Below are positions 10,118-20,812 of a stretch of 64,000 nucleotides of DNA, in pieces. A program made the translations under genes and the position numbers. The number at the start of each line of letters is the position of its first letter. Within the stretch, counting starts at the first letter, position 1. Under the pieces are notes generated by a model that saw nothing but the letters and a program-made list of their open reading frames with translations, was not told where the DNA came from and did not search any database. This stretch comes from Pyrenophora tritici-repentis. Its lineage: Eukaryota; Ascomycota; Dothideomycetes; Pleosporales; Pleosporaceae. The stretch spans positions 1,426,001 through 1,490,000 of the forward strand of contig NC_089396.1 in assembly GCF_003171515.1 (NCBI RefSeq). The letters are read 5' to 3'.

Positions 10118-10371
10118 CCACTAATAGCTGCAGAATTGGATCATTACTGCCGGTACACCTGATTTCATACTGTAGTAAACTGTACACGTGGGAACTGTTT
10201 TCCTCTCAGGAAACACGAAGCAGATTGATGAAGGACGTTGGTGGAGCTACTACCTGCAGCGCAATCATGCGGAAGGGTGGGTGCGGCTGAGTTTGTGAAA
10301 AACCGGCAGGCATACCGTGTCTGTGCAATGCATGCATGTTATCAGTTAAAACACATCAATTACATCCGAAT
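10118..10371. other. Non-coding spacer between hAT and LINE
   Basis: About 250 bp with no open frame or motif that I recognise. It ends at TACTAAATCTATCA (10372-10385), which recurs at 20812-20825 and appears to be the target duplicated by the LINE insertion. Confidence 0.5.
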
Positions 10372-10385
10372 TACTAAATCTATCA
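10372..10385. repeat. Left target-site duplication of the LINE, 14 bp
   Basis: TACTAAATCTATCA is repeated exactly at 20812-20825, directly after an (AAT)7 tail. Long, variable-length duplications are typical of target-primed reverse transcription. Confidence 0.75.
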
Positions 10386-11704
10386 AACAGGACCCTAAGA
10401 CTGGCATTCGATAATAAGATTGAAGAATTTAGCAAGATTATAGCAGGCATTCCACAGGGCAGCCCAGTATCACCAATCTTCTTTCTTATCTATATCCGAG
10501 ACCTATTCCCAGCCTTACAAAGCTTTCAACTATCGTATATCGACGACCTATCTCTTACTACCTCATCAACCTCTCTAAAGAAAAACATAAGAGCACTGCA
10601 AAAAGAGATAGCTACACTCTTTGCTAAGGGAGAGCAGCTAGACATTATCTTCGACACATCCAAAACAGAGCTAATCCACTTCACCGCTAAGAAGGAGAGG
10701 ATAGAAAGAGCCCTCATACTCCCAAACAACGACTGGGTAGAACACAAAGACACTGTAAAGTGGCTAGGTATCTATCTAGACAACCGTCTATCATTCAAAT
10801 CACATGTGTCTATACGTGCAAGCCAAGCTAGACAAGCTTTCTACAGACTAGGAAGACTAGCGAACATTAAACTCGGCCTATCAACACATGCTATCCGGCA
10901 ACTATATCTAGCATGTGTAACCAGCGTGTCAGACTACGGAGCGCAAATCTACTAGCAAAACTAATTATACGCCACATCAATACTACAATCACTATATAAC
11001 CTAGCATGCCGAAAGATTCTAGGAGTGTTTAGAACCGCACTAGCCGTTCCAACAAGCATAGAAGCTAGCCTACCGCCACCAGCAATTAGACTTAACACAA
11101 CTATCTGGAACTACGCAAGAAGAGCAAACCTACTCGCTAGTACCCACCCGATTGCTAATGCAATAACCTAGATACAATCAACAAACCCCTAACAAACAAA
11201 AAAGCTAGACTAACACTAACAGCTACAAGCTATTACTAATTTAATTCCTAAAAACAACAAAAGAGATACAGAACAGACTATCCTATACTAGTTTAGACTA
11301 TAAGATACACCTAACTACAAAGTAACAATCTCACAAAAACGCAAGGAAGAGGAAGCAATTGAGCATAAGGCCTACATTAAAACAAGGCTAGATAACTGCA
11401 CTACAATCTACTTAGATGCCTCGCAAATAAAAGATAGAAATAGTATAGGTGTTGGCATCGTAGCCTACAACTCAACCTAGCAAGAGGTCTACTTAGAAAA
11501 GACTAATATAGGGGAATACTAGCTAGTTTACAACGGTGAACTAGAAGGTATTACTCTAGCTTTTAAATACGCAGCAAAGACAGCTACAAGAGATCAAGAA
11601 TTTAAGATCTACGCAGACAACTAGGCAGCAATCTATAGGCTCAAAAACCTATCAGATAACCTAGGGCAACAGTGGCAACTACGATGCCTAAAAGCAGCAA
11701 AAAC
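10386..11704 (+). pseudogene. LINE reverse transcriptase / RNase H remnant, first part
   Basis: The frame reads AGIPQGSPVSPIFFL and QLSYIDDLSL (the YIDD catalytic motif of reverse transcriptase), then WLGIYLDNRLSFKSHV, and later an RNase H domain starting TIYLDASQIKDRNSIG. The part upstream of GIPQGSP is missing, so the copy is 5'-truncated. Many TAG and TAA stops interrupt it, and I read no TGA. The RNase H domain is cut at 11704 by the Gypsy element and resumes at 18930. Confidence 0.8.
11700..11704. repeat. Left target-site duplication of Gypsy (AAAAC)
   Basis: AAAAC occurs just before the left LTR and again at 18925-18929 just after the right LTR. Confidence 0.92.
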
Positions 11705-11912
11705 TGTGATGGTTTTGGGCCGTTGCCCCGCACAGGCCACCTGCCAGATGCCTTAGCGTTGTTTTGATGTTCGCGCACGAGCCACCTGTTTGGTGGCCCA
11801 TGCACACCCCCACTTAGATATATTCCGCGCAGAGCTTCTTACAAGCTCTGCACTGCAATTACTTTGTAATTCAACACAGTTTCAAATACCTGACCTATGT
11901 GAGACCCTTACA
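11705..11912 (+). repeat. 5' LTR of Gypsy, 208 bp
   Basis: It runs from TGTGATGGTTTTGGG to GAGACCCTTACA and matches 18717-18924 with no difference that I can see. TATATT near 11820 may be the promoter TATA element. Confidence 0.94.
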
Positions 11913-11979
11913 CGTAATTGCAGTCACCGAACACTGGCCCAACGGTGCGCCTCACGAGAAGCGCCCCGTCGAACAAGTC

Positions 11980-14286
11980 ATGAACCCTCTGGGGGCTCGT
12001 GACTCCCCTCACCCCGAGATCGTGGAACTCCTCACTGAGGAGACATCGCGCGATACTCGCCCCAGCACTACAGAACACCGAAATCCTGCCCTCGGCGTCC
12101 CTCGTTTCATGCGAGAGACGGCCGCAACCATGAACCGCTCCCGTATGGACGAGAGCCACGAGAACTCAGCCCCGAACAGCCTTCGCGTGCGACGGCGCCC
12201 ACCTCCCAGACCAAAGAAACCCTAGAGCGTCGCGCCAGCGGCCTCCCCCGAGCACACGGCAAGAACAACCTCTTCGACAGGGACGTACGCATTCCAGGAC
12301 GCTACCCCTCCCTCGGCCACACCGATAGTGTACAGCAGCCACTGGACATTTCCGACGACTCTGACGACGAGCTTCCGACCACAATCACTACGCGCAAGAA
12401 GGGCGTGGCCTTCATAGACCATCGCGCCGACTTGAGCAGCCCATTGGGCATACGCTACCCATTAATGAGCGAGCAACGCCGCTACTCGCGCCAGTCTCAG
12501 GCCGAAGTCGACACTGATTATTTTTCTGAAGCGTGGCTCTCACCTGGACCCGCCGCGTCCTTAGAACCCCTAGTTGAACACGCCTACGAGCGTGCGCAAT
12601 TCGAGCGACAGCCCTCTACGTCCTACGTCATTCCTCGCGAGGATAACGTGACCACCTTCGACCTCTGGGAGAACGATGCGCAAGGCAACCCCCAACGCAA
12701 AGATTCTCTCCACACTACGCCTATCGGACATACGAATAATGACCAGTCTAAGGCGTTGAACAGACTATATGATCAAATCCGCGATATGTGGAGAGACCTC
12801 GGCAACGAGCGCAAACACAGCGATCAGTTAGGCGAACAGCTTCTCGCAAGAGACAAGGTCATCGAAAACCTCCACAGCAAGGATCAAGAAACCCAAGATA
12901 TCCTTGAGGGTTACAAGGGCGACGTCGCTGACGCACAGGCTGTCCTTAAGAACTGCCAGGACCAACTTCAGTCTTCCGTCGCTACAGTTGCACGCCTAAC
13001 CGAGGAGCTCCGCGACGCGCGCGGAAGCGCTCACGAAGACTACCAGCAGGCCCAGAACCAGGCAGAGAACCTCGCCGCCCGCAAATCGGCCTACAAGGAC
13101 AAATACCGACAGGAGCACGACGCCCACCGAGCCACATTAGAGAATATGAAGAAACTCCAGGCTAAGCTAAAACAGGCTACAGCCAAGGTTTCTAGGTCAG
13201 CCAGGCGCGGCCACACAGGCCCTTCCCCCCAGACTCATCGGACTCTGAAGGCGACGATGCCAACAGTCCTCTACCAGCCCTCTCTCGCCAAGGTCAGCGC
13301 GGCACTCAGTCTACGAAAAATCGATACTCCGATGACGAAGAGTACGATCACCGTCGCCACCCCCGCCCAAAGAAACCTGAACCTGAGGCATTCTCCGGTA
13401 ATGGCACCACTTCCGCCGACTATCTTAAGTGGAAGATGGACGTCACCGATTGGTTTGCTGATTATCCCTACGAGTTCGCCTCAGAAACCAAGAAGCTTAG
13501 CTACATCCGCCAGAAGACCAAGGACAAGGCTTTCGGATGCCTCCAGCATGGGTACCTCGAACCTGGAGCTGAGTTCGCGCACAGTAACGAGGCTTGGTCT
13601 ATCCTTGACTCTGTCTATAAGTCGCTGAACACTAGCATCGAAGCTCAGTCCTGGTATGAGAGCTTGAATTCCACTATGAAGCCCACAGAGTCTATGGGTG
13701 AGTACATCGCCCGCTTTAACGTCGGCACCTCGGCCCTTCGTTGGCCCGACACCCTCAAGATCCAGTTCATGCGCAACCGGCTGCCTGTATGGTGGCGCGA
13801 CATGACCGCCATGAAAGTCTTAGAGTCTAGCCTCACCTACCTTGACTTCTGTCAAACCCTTCGTCTCCTCGAACAGTCCAACCCACAACGAGCCACTACA
13901 ACTGGCAACCGTAGAGGAAATCAGAGTTTAGAAGGTGGCGGGGCGGCGGAGCAGGCGGCAATAAGTCCACTCCCTCTAACGGACCCCGGAACGGTGGATC
14001 CAGCTCGGGATCTGGCCCCCGTGGCCGCTCTGACATCCAGGTCAAGGTCCTCCGTCACTTAAATCGTTGTTTCAACTGTCTTAAGAAGAATCACACCTTT
14101 AAGGCTACAGGAGGTTACTGCTCTAAGGAGCCGGTCGCCTCTTTTGACTCGTACCCCGAAGTTCAGGACGCTCTTGAGAAGGCTATTGCTAACAATGGCG
14201 TACCCGTCGGAGAGCCAGCCCGCCCTAAGGTCAAGGGCGCCGCAGCTAGCGTCACCTCCACCTCTCCCCAACCTTCGGAAAATGCT
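11980..14286 (+). pseudogene. Gypsy gag region, split over several frames
   Basis: The region begins at ATG 11980 (MNPLGARDSP). The reading frame changes near 12190-12225, near 13230 (a run of six C) and near 13921-13950. The middle part is a long charged coiled coil (about 12750-13190). It is followed by a capsid-like domain (DYLKWKMDVTDWF...MRNRLPVWWRDM) and a zinc-knuckle-like CFNCLKKNHTFKATGGYC with an expanded last spacing. A TAG at about 14287 closes the frame. The breaks sit at simple-sequence runs, so either true mutation or base-calling error is possible. Confidence 0.75.
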
Positions 14287-14289
14287 TAG

Positions 14290-15126
14290 TCCCTGGCGAC
14301 AGTCGCCCCCAGGGACCTCCCGGCATGAGAAGCCACCCCCAGTACAACCACCAGCACATCCCCTAATTCCCCTGCCCCTTCTGTCGAAGACAGCGAAGAA
14401 GAAGAGGAGTTACATCCTAACCGCTTTGTCGACGATTCTTTGACCCTAGCCCTTTCCCCTACCGTAGAAGTCAGCTCTGACGATGAGTCCGACCCGGATC
14501 CAACACTCCAGGCAATTGCGAACCGTGTCAAGGCTCTAAAACAACAGAGCCAGACTGGATCCCGGATCACCGTCTCGGCCATTGCTGCCGCCGCTATACG
14601 CGGTGATAAGTATCAGCCTCTAGTAGGCCAGCAATTAGTCTTTAAAGGAATCATTTCTTCTCATCGCTCCTCTCCTCAACACGTCGAAATCATGGGTGAC
14701 ACTGGTTGTGCTTCTCTCTTCATTGATTCTTCTCATGCCCGCGCACATAAATACGACCTTATCTCTCTCTCCCAGCCTGCTACTCTAGAACTCGCTGATG
14801 GCTCTCTAGTGGCAGGCGTTACCCATATGGCCCGGGTAACTGTCACATTTGGCACCCACACCGAAGATGTCCTAGCCTATGTCACCAAACTCTCTGGTGT
14901 CCAAATGATCCTAGGAACGCCCTGGTTCCAAACCCATGAACCCCGAGTTAACTGGAAAGACATGTCTCTAAGTTTTGACTCGGAGCACTGTCTAATTAAC
15001 TGTATCCACGACCACCGACCCTGTCACACTCAGAGCAGCCGGCACCACAAGCAACCTCTCCCCCAGGTCCCTGACCCTTGCCGGAAGGTTGCTCGTCACC
15101 CAAAGCACCCCCACCAATTGATGTAG
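14290..15126 (+). pseudogene. Gypsy acidic linker and aspartic protease region
   Basis: Same frame as the zinc knuckle but after a TAG, with one further TGA before the open stretch from 14440. An acidic linker (SVEDSEEEEELHP) leads to a retropepsin-like domain with VEIMGDTGCASLF near 14690 and MILGTPWF near 14905. It ends at 15126 and overlaps the open pol frame by about 48 nt in another phase. It would supply the protease that matures Gag-Pol. Confidence 0.75.
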
Positions 15127-18100
15127 CTTTCATCTCTAGCCGCGTAGCCGCGGCAGCCGTCTGTCACGACCAGGACATTTGTATCACCTCTTACGATGAA
15201 ATCGGCCGCATCGCCGAGCTATCCGACAAGGAATGGGAGGACACTCAGCACCTACGTGCTGCAGGAGCCAAAGTGCTCCCAGAGGATTACGAGAAGTTCC
15301 GCGACAAGATGGAACGTCCGCACATGACGAGACAAGAAATCCTCAAGCGATTACCTAAGGTCCTTCATCCCTTGTACCAAGGTTTTGACCCTAAAGAAGC
15401 GGACGAGCTCCCAGAGCTCCGGGGTAACCTTGACCACAAAATCGAACTTAAGCTCGACGATACTGGCCAGCCGCCTAAGCCGTCATTCCAGCGTCTACGC
15501 CCAATGTCCCGAGATGAAGCCCGAGCGGTGAAACTCTATGTGGACGACATGATCAAGAAAGGACACGTCGAACGCAGCACTTCCGCCTGGGCCGCACCCC
15601 TTCTTGTTGTGCGCAAGCCAGGTGGAGGCATCCGCATATGCGTCGACTATCGCGGTCTGAACGCCCACACTGTCAAGAACCGAAATGCCCCACCACTAAT
15701 CCGGGACATGCTTGCTAAGCTCTCAAAATCGCGATACTTCTCCAAGGTAGATGTGATCGCCGCATTCAATAAGATACGCATCAAAGAAGAACATAAACAC
15801 CTCTCCGCCTTCATCACGCCCTACGGACTGTACCAATACACTGTTATGCCCTTCGGCATGTGCAATAGCCCAGGAACCTTCCAAGCATACATTAACGACG
15901 TCCTACACGAATATCTCGATGAGTTCTGCATGGCTTACTTAGACGATGTAATTATCTTTAGTGAGACTCTTGATCAACACGAGAAGCACCTAGTACAGGT
16001 AGTCTCTCGGCTCGCAGACGCCGGATTGCCTATGGACATTCTTAAATCCGACTTCATAACGACAGAGGTTAAATTCCTCGGGCTTATCATCACCGCCGAC
16101 GGTATTAAAATGGACCCAGACAAAGTCAGCGCCATTCAGGACTGGAAGCTTCCGCAATCTCTAAAAGATGTACAAGCCTTTTTAGGTTTTGCTAACTTCT
16201 ACCGCCGATTTATACGCGGTTTCTCGGATATCGCAAAACCTTTAACGCATCTCACTAAGGGCGACCCTAAGCTATTCAAGATGACTAAAGAAGCTGAGCG
16301 CTCCTTCCTCGCACTGAAAGTCGCCTTCTGTAGCGACGTGGTGCTCGCCCACTTTGACCCCGACCTAAAGACTATCGTAGAAACTGACGCGTCTGACTAT
16401 GTGTACGCAGCAGTGCTCTCCCAGGTCCAGCCAGACGGATCAGTCCGGCCGGTCGCCTATCTCTCAAAGAAGATGTCGCCCACAGAGTGTAATTACGAGA
16501 TATACGACAAGGAGCTCCTCGCTATAGTCCGCGCCTTCGAGGAATGGAGGCCAGAACTCGCAGGAGTTCCTGAGGCGGTAGAAGTGCTAACAGACCATCG
16601 CGGGCTCGAATACTTCCGCTCTAAACGCAATCTCAATCGTCGACAAGCCCGCTGGGCTGAGTTCCTAGAGGAATTCGACTTTCGCATACAATACCGCCCT
16701 GGTAAACAGGGTACTAAACCCGACAGCCTTACCCGCCGGACAGGAGACTTGCCAGACTCAGTCACGGACGACCGGGTCCAGCACCAATGCCAGACTATCC
16801 TAGGTTCCAACCGATGGGGCGGCAGCTATGCCGCTGTACGCCTCGCCGGAGTATGCCTGGGCGACAATCCTTGCGACCTAGGCTCCGTCCTTACACTGAT
16901 GCAAGAGAGCGGCGAAGGCGCTTCACTGTCCACCTCTACAATGTTGGTAGGGTTAGCCCGCTTCTCCCTAAAGGGCACCCATGACCCATATGACGACATC
17001 GAAGGAGCCGACGATCGCCCCCTCGACGATGTCCTCTTAGAACTCTGCCTTAGCGACCCACGCCTACGCGATGTAAAGACAGCCCTCGCTTCTAATGACC
17101 GCCGTATCCCACATTACCTCATAGCGGAAGGCATTCGGATGGAACTAGCCGACCTAGAAGCCAGCAACGACGGCAAGCTATTTATTGGCAACGGGCGTCT
17201 TGTCGTCCCCTTCAGTGAGAAACTCCGTACGAGGATTATCGCACACATCCACAATAGCCTACCGGGCGGCCACGGAGGTCGCACGACGACGTACCAACAA
17301 GTAAGCCAGTGGTACTACTGGCAGGGCATGACGAACACAATTGCGCGCTTTACCAACAACTGTCTAACCTGTAAACGCTCTAAGGTTAACCGCACCGCCA
17401 AACATAGTTTGCTTCACCCGCTGCCTGTCCCTACTCAGTACTGGGATGACATATCCATCGACTTCATCACCCCACTGCCTAAGTCAACCTGGTGTGGTCA
17501 CTCTTACCAACACATCATGGTCGTGGTTGACCGTCTATCAAAAATGAAGAAGTTCATTGCAATGGAAAACCTAGAGGTGCCTACAGTCGTTGACAAGTTT
17601 ATGGAATACATCTGGAAAGAGGAAGGATACCCAAGGACTCTTGTATCAGATCGGGGCCGCCAATTCACGTCACATTTCTGGAATCGCCTGTGTGCCCAGG
17701 TGGGAACGCACCCTAAACTCTCTACCTCCCATCACCCAGAAACCGACGGTCAGACCGAGAATGCAAACGCCGATCTCAAACAATACCTAAGGGCGTACGT
17801 TAACTACCTACAGACGGATTGGGCCCAGCTATTGCCTTTAGCAGAATTTGAAGCCAATTCGGCCATTAGCACAGCTACCGGGTTATCTCCGTTCCTCGCC
17901 ACAAAGGGACGCCAACCGCGATCTGGACTGGAGCCCGCTCACCTTCTGCGCCCCCTTAACAACCACCCTACTATCGCCCAACAGCAACGGAACGCTGATG
18001 CCCTCGCCCAGCGCATTGACACAACGCGCACCTTCCTGCGACAACAAATCCTATGGGCTCAAGACAAGATGAAAGAGTTCGCAGACGCGAACCGATACCC

Positions 18101-18410
18101 AGCACCACGGTTCGACGTGGGTGACTGGGTGATGCTGAACGCCCGCCACATTAAAACCGAAAGACCAGTTAAGTCACTAGACCACAAGAATATAGGGCCA
18201 TACCAGATCACTCGGGTCATTGACAACATGGCCTACGAACTAGACCTCCCTCCTCAGCTTAAAGCTATCTTCCCAGCCTTCCACCCATGGCTCCTACAAC
18301 CGTACGAGGACGACGCCTTACCCGGACAACCTCGTCCAGGCGATGCCGCTCCCCCGAAGTCCACCTTGGCAACGATGGAGTCACAGAATACGTGGTCTCC
18401 CAAGTCCTAG
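15078..18410 (+). CDS. Gypsy Pol: reverse transcriptase, RNase H, integrase
   Basis: This is an open frame of about 1,110 codons with no ATG at its start; it would need a frame change from the protease region it overlaps. Reverse transcriptase motifs are LVVRKPGGGIRICVDYR, MPFGMCNSPGTFQ and AYLDDVIIFS (about 15930). RNase H reads VETDASDYVYAAVLSQ, then DHRGLEYF. The integrase has an HHCC finger (HIHNSLPGGHGG...CLTCKRSK), then catalytic IDFITPLP, VSDRGRQF and DGQTENAN, which give the D, D, E residues. The frame ends at 18410, just before the chromodomain, which lies in another frame. Confidence 0.88.
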   Translation: MPEGCSSPKAPPPIDVAFISSRVAAAAVCHDQDICITSYDEIGRIAELSDKEWEDTQHLRAAGAKVLPEDYEKFRDKMERPHMTRQEILKRLPKVLHPLYQGFDPKEADELPELRGNLDHKIELKLDDTGQPPKPSFQRLRPMSRDEARAVKLYVDDMIKKGHVERSTSAWAAPLLVVRKPGGGIRICVDYRGLNAHTVKNRNAPPLIRDMLAKLSKSRYFSKVDVIAAFNKIRIKEEHKHLSAFITPYGLYQYTVMPFGMCNSPGTFQAYINDVLHEYLDEFCMAYLDDVIIFSETLDQHEKHLVQVVSRLADAGLPMDILKSDFITTEVKFLGLIITADGIKMDPDKVSAIQDWKLPQSLKDVQAFLGFANFYRRFIRGFSDIAKPLTHLTKGDPKLFKMTKEAERSFLALKVAFCSDVVLAHFDPDLKTIVETDASDYVYAAVLSQVQPDGSVRPVAYLSKKMSPTECNYEIYDKELLAIVRAFEEWRPELAGVPEAVEVLTDHRGLEYFRSKRNLNRRQARWAEFLEEFDFRIQYRPGKQGTKPDSLTRRTGDLPDSVTDDRVQHQCQTILGSNRWGGSYAAVRLAGVCLGDNPCDLGSVLTLMQESGEGASLSTSTMLVGLARFSLKGTHDPYDDIEGADDRPLDDVLLELCLSDPRLRDVKTALASNDRRIPHYLIAEGIRMELADLEASNDGKLFIGNGRLVVPFSEKLRTRIIAHIHNSLPGGHGGRTTTYQQVSQWYYWQGMTNTIARFTNNCLTCKRSKVNRTAKHSLLHPLPVPTQYWDDISIDFITPLPKSTWCGHSYQHIMVVVDRLSKMKKFIAMENLEVPTVVDKFMEYIWKEEGYPRTLVSDRGRQFTSHFWNRLCAQVGTHPKLSTSHHPETDGQTENANADLKQYLRAYVNYLQTDWAQLLPLAEFEANSAISTATGLSPFLATKGRQPRSGLEPAHLLRPLNNHPTIAQQQRNADALAQRIDTTRTFLRQQILWAQDKMKEFADANRYPAPRFDVGDWVMLNARHIKTERPVKSLDHKNIGPYQITRVIDNMAYELDLPPQLKAIFPAFHPWLLQPYEDDALPGQPRPGDAAPPKSTLATMESQNTWSPKS

Positions 18411-18697
18411 ACTCTCGCATACGACGCAATCTCGTCGACCCTCACACAGGTGAGCGTGGATTGCTGCAATACAAGGTGGAATGGGTGGGCGACGATCAGT
18501 CAGAGCCATGGCAGCCCTACCATAACCTGCGCAGCTGTAAAGAGTCAGTCCAGGACTTTCACAGCCGCAACCCTGGCCGACCAGGACCACACGCCACATT
18601 TCATGACTACGATGACGACGGACAGCTCGCTATAGCCCTGCTCCAGCTACTAGATAGCAAGTACTCAAATAAGTTTGCGCCTCAGTCGGAACTTTGA
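18360..18697 (+). pseudogene. Gypsy chromodomain, out of frame with pol
   Basis: In the frame next to pol the sequence reads YVVSQVLDSRIRRN, then LLQYKVEWVG and EPWQPYHNL, a chromodomain of the kind that guides chromovirus integrase to heterochromatin. In related elements it is fused to the integrase C-terminus; here a frame break near 18330-18360 separates them. The stretch ends 20 nt before the right LTR. Confidence 0.8.
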
Positions 18698-18716
18698 GCG
18701 CTTTTCGGGGGGGACG

Positions 18717-18924
18717 TGTGATGGTTTTGGGCCGTTGCCCCGCACAGGCCACCTGCCAGATGCCTTAGCGTTGTTTTGATGTTCGCGCACGAGCCACCTG
18801 TTTGGTGGCCCATGCACACCCCCACTTAGATATATTCCGCGCAGAGCTTCTTACAAGCTCTGCACTGCAATTACTTTGTAATTCAACACAGTTTCAAATA
18901 CCTGACCTATGTGAGACCCTTACA
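18717..18924 (+). repeat. 3' LTR of Gypsy, 208 bp
   Basis: It appears to be an exact copy of 11705-11912. It is preceded by a G-rich run (CGGGGGGGAC) that could be the polypurine tract, and is followed by AAAAC. Confidence 0.94.
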
Positions 18925-18929
18925 AAAAC

Positions 18930-19560
18930 AATCCGACAAAAACAAGCTACTATCCACTTACTGTGGGCACCTGGACACACAGACATAGTAGGGAATAAAA
19001 GAGCGGACTATCTTGCAAAAGAAGCTGCTAAAGAAGTCCTACAATTATCAACAAAAAGCATTGCCTACCTAGGCACTGTTATTAAAAAGATCGAACAAAC
19101 CGAACAATGCCAAGAGTACTAAAAATACAAAACAAGAGCAACTAATCTAAACAAAAAGACCTACTTAGCAAAATTCCTACTCAAAATCCGAAAAATAATC
19201 CAAATACCACGCAGCACTAATCGAGAAATCTCTAGCGCCTTCTATGCTCTCAAAATAGGACACGGATACTTTGGGTCCTATTTAAAGAGATTCAAGAAAA
19301 GAGAATCCGACCTCTGCAGTTGCTCGCACACCCAAACACCAGAGCACCTACTTTTACAATGCTCTCTATACAAAACAGAAAGAAAAACTCTTATACAAGC
19401 AATTCATCACTAACTAGCGACTCTACTACTACTTCTCTATACTAGCGCTGGTATAGAAGCTACTTTAGCTTTTATTACTAGCACTAGAATCGGAACAAGA
19501 AAATAATACCAAGGACAGCTACTAGACGACACACAGAGAGACACTGTATAAAACTAAAAA
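18930..19560 (+). pseudogene. LINE RNase H end and C-terminal Cys motif
   Basis: This continues the LINE interrupted at 11704. It carries LLWAPGHTDIVGNKRAD, the last RNase H motif, then a C-terminal CSCSHTQTPEHLLLQC found at the end of many fungal LINE second ORFs. Internal TAA/TAG stops replace likely Trp codons, as in the first part. Confidence 0.8.
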
Positions 19561-19569
19561 ACACTGCCT

Positions 19570-20014
19570 TCCCCTTTGCCATAAGAGCCCGCTGCTACAT
19601 CTCTTTCTATTCACCAAGGGACACTTGGTGGCAGGATAAGAGCAGTAGGCTATCAGCATGGTACACGCAATGGCAGCTGCCATACGATACTAGGCGCACG
19701 CCCGCAGCGCTATGGCTACCCCGAAGGATACTCGCGAAAGTCCTTATGATACGCTCAACGCATGGCGACTTTGAATGGTACCACCGAAAATTCAACCACG
19801 AGGATACCTCGAAATGCCTATGCGGCAGGCCCAAGACGCCAGAACACCTAGTGTTCTGCAAGAGAGCCACAACACACTTCAAGAAGTGGCCTCTACGCCC
19901 CATCGTGCCCCTCGCACAAGACAGGAAGGCCTAGCGTACCTCGCGCAATTAATAGACCAGCCACAAGAGTTCGAGACCTTCGTTAAGGTAACGAACTCCT
20001 TCTATAACGAGTGA
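19570..20014 (+). pseudogene. 3' fragment of a second, non-RIPed LINE ORF2
   Basis: GC-rich sequence encodes HGDFEWYHRKFNHEDTSKC and CLCGRPKTPEHLVFC, the same kind of terminal Cys motif as the LINE just upstream but clearly from another family. The frame changes near 19900 before ending LIDQPQEFETF. It lacks the TAG/TAA decay of its neighbour, so it may have arrived later. Where it starts is not clear. Confidence 0.6.
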
Positions 20015-20259
20015 TTTCTATTTTTGAATTTCACAAAGACCCGCTGAATTCCTTGGCATTATTCAGTGTAGGATTCGCGGCAGAACGCCGCATAGATGCC
20101 ACAACCCACACGCTCTCTTTCAAACTTTTCATTATATCTCAAACTGCCTCTTGTTACTTTTTCGTTTCTCTCTCTAAAAAGCAGTCATTGTACTGCATCG
20201 ATCAAAGGCGCAAGCCACGAAATACTAGAATATTGTAGGAAAACGGCTTCAAATGGCGG

Positions 20260-20421
20260 CACAGTCCGCAACAATCAATTAAGTGGGTCCTAGAAGGTTC
20301 AGATTGGATTGATTGATTACCGCTTTAAGCCTAGTAGTTACCTATAGGAGTTTAAGCCCTACCTAGATAGGTAAGTGGGTCTAGGAGAGTGACCGGATTG
20401 AATTGATTGTTGCGGAGTCTA
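20260..20421. mobile_element. 162-bp MITE related to the hAT element
   Basis: The ends read CACAGTCCGCAACAATCAATT and, inverted, TAGACTCCGCAACAATCAATT. They match the hAT TIR CAGACTCCGCAACAATCAA apart from the outermost bases. AATGGCGG is duplicated at 20252-20259 and 20422-20429, the 8-bp hAT footprint. There is no coding capacity. It is probably a deletion derivative moved by a hAT transposase of this family. Confidence 0.85.
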
Positions 20422-20791
20422 AATGGCGGGAGTCCTTTTCACGAACATGTATATAGGCAGGACATCACTCCCCTTAGATACAAAACACCTAGGAATAGGT
20501 TCCACGAGGCAAGTGCGACAGCACTATAAGACCACGGCGGGACCCGCCCGAATACCCTATGGGAGGTTACAGATAGGGCGTTAAACCATAATCAACATCA
20601 ACATCAACATCTTTCTATTCACCAAACTGCTCTTTAGCACCAGGCACTAGCTAGACACCAAGTATCTAGCTAGAAGCAAGCCTAAACTGCCATAGCCAAA
20701 CAAGCACCCAAACTGTACGATAAACAAAACCAGATAGAACGGCCCTCGGCCCAGTCCTACATAGTCTCTGACTGAAAAAGGACTCAAATGG

Positions 20792-20812
20792 AATAATAAT
20801 AATAATAATAAT
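20792..20812 (+). repeat. (AAT)7 tail at the LINE 3' end
   Basis: Seven AAT units are followed directly by TACTAAATCTATCA, the duplicated target. Simple-sequence tails rather than poly(A) mark several LINE clades. Confidence 0.8.

Larger units (their letters stand above)
11705..18924 (+). mobile_element. Chromodomain Ty3/Gypsy retrotransposon with broken internal frames
   Basis: A 7.2-kb element with 208-bp LTRs that look identical, a 5-bp AAAAC duplication, and the domain order Gag, protease, reverse transcriptase, RNase H, integrase, chromodomain. That order and the final chromodomain place it among chromoviruses such as fungal MAGGY-like elements. It is GC-rich and free of RIP-type decay, in sharp contrast to the LINE it interrupts. 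Even so, the coding region carries several frame breaks and two stops, so this copy cannot make a full Gag-Pol by normal translation. Confidence 0.94.
10386..20811 (+). mobile_element. 5'-truncated non-LTR retrotransposon (LINE) carrying nested insertions
   Basis: The element starts inside the reverse transcriptase and ends in (AAT)7, with a 14-bp duplication on each side. Its own sequence covers 10386-11704 and from 18925 on; the 11705-18924 segment is a Gypsy insertion. The 3' part also holds a fragment of another LINE (19570-20014) and a MITE (20260-20421). Reverse transcriptase, RNase H and a terminal Cys-rich motif are recognisable. The assignment of everything from 19560 to 20811 to this one element rests on the shared 14-bp duplication and is less certain. 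Confidence 0.65.

Noticed and set aside
20540..20625. ATCAACATCAACATCAACAT as a telomere-like or satellite repeat
   Set aside because: Only three to four short units; it looks like part of the LINE 3' region and not a telomere.
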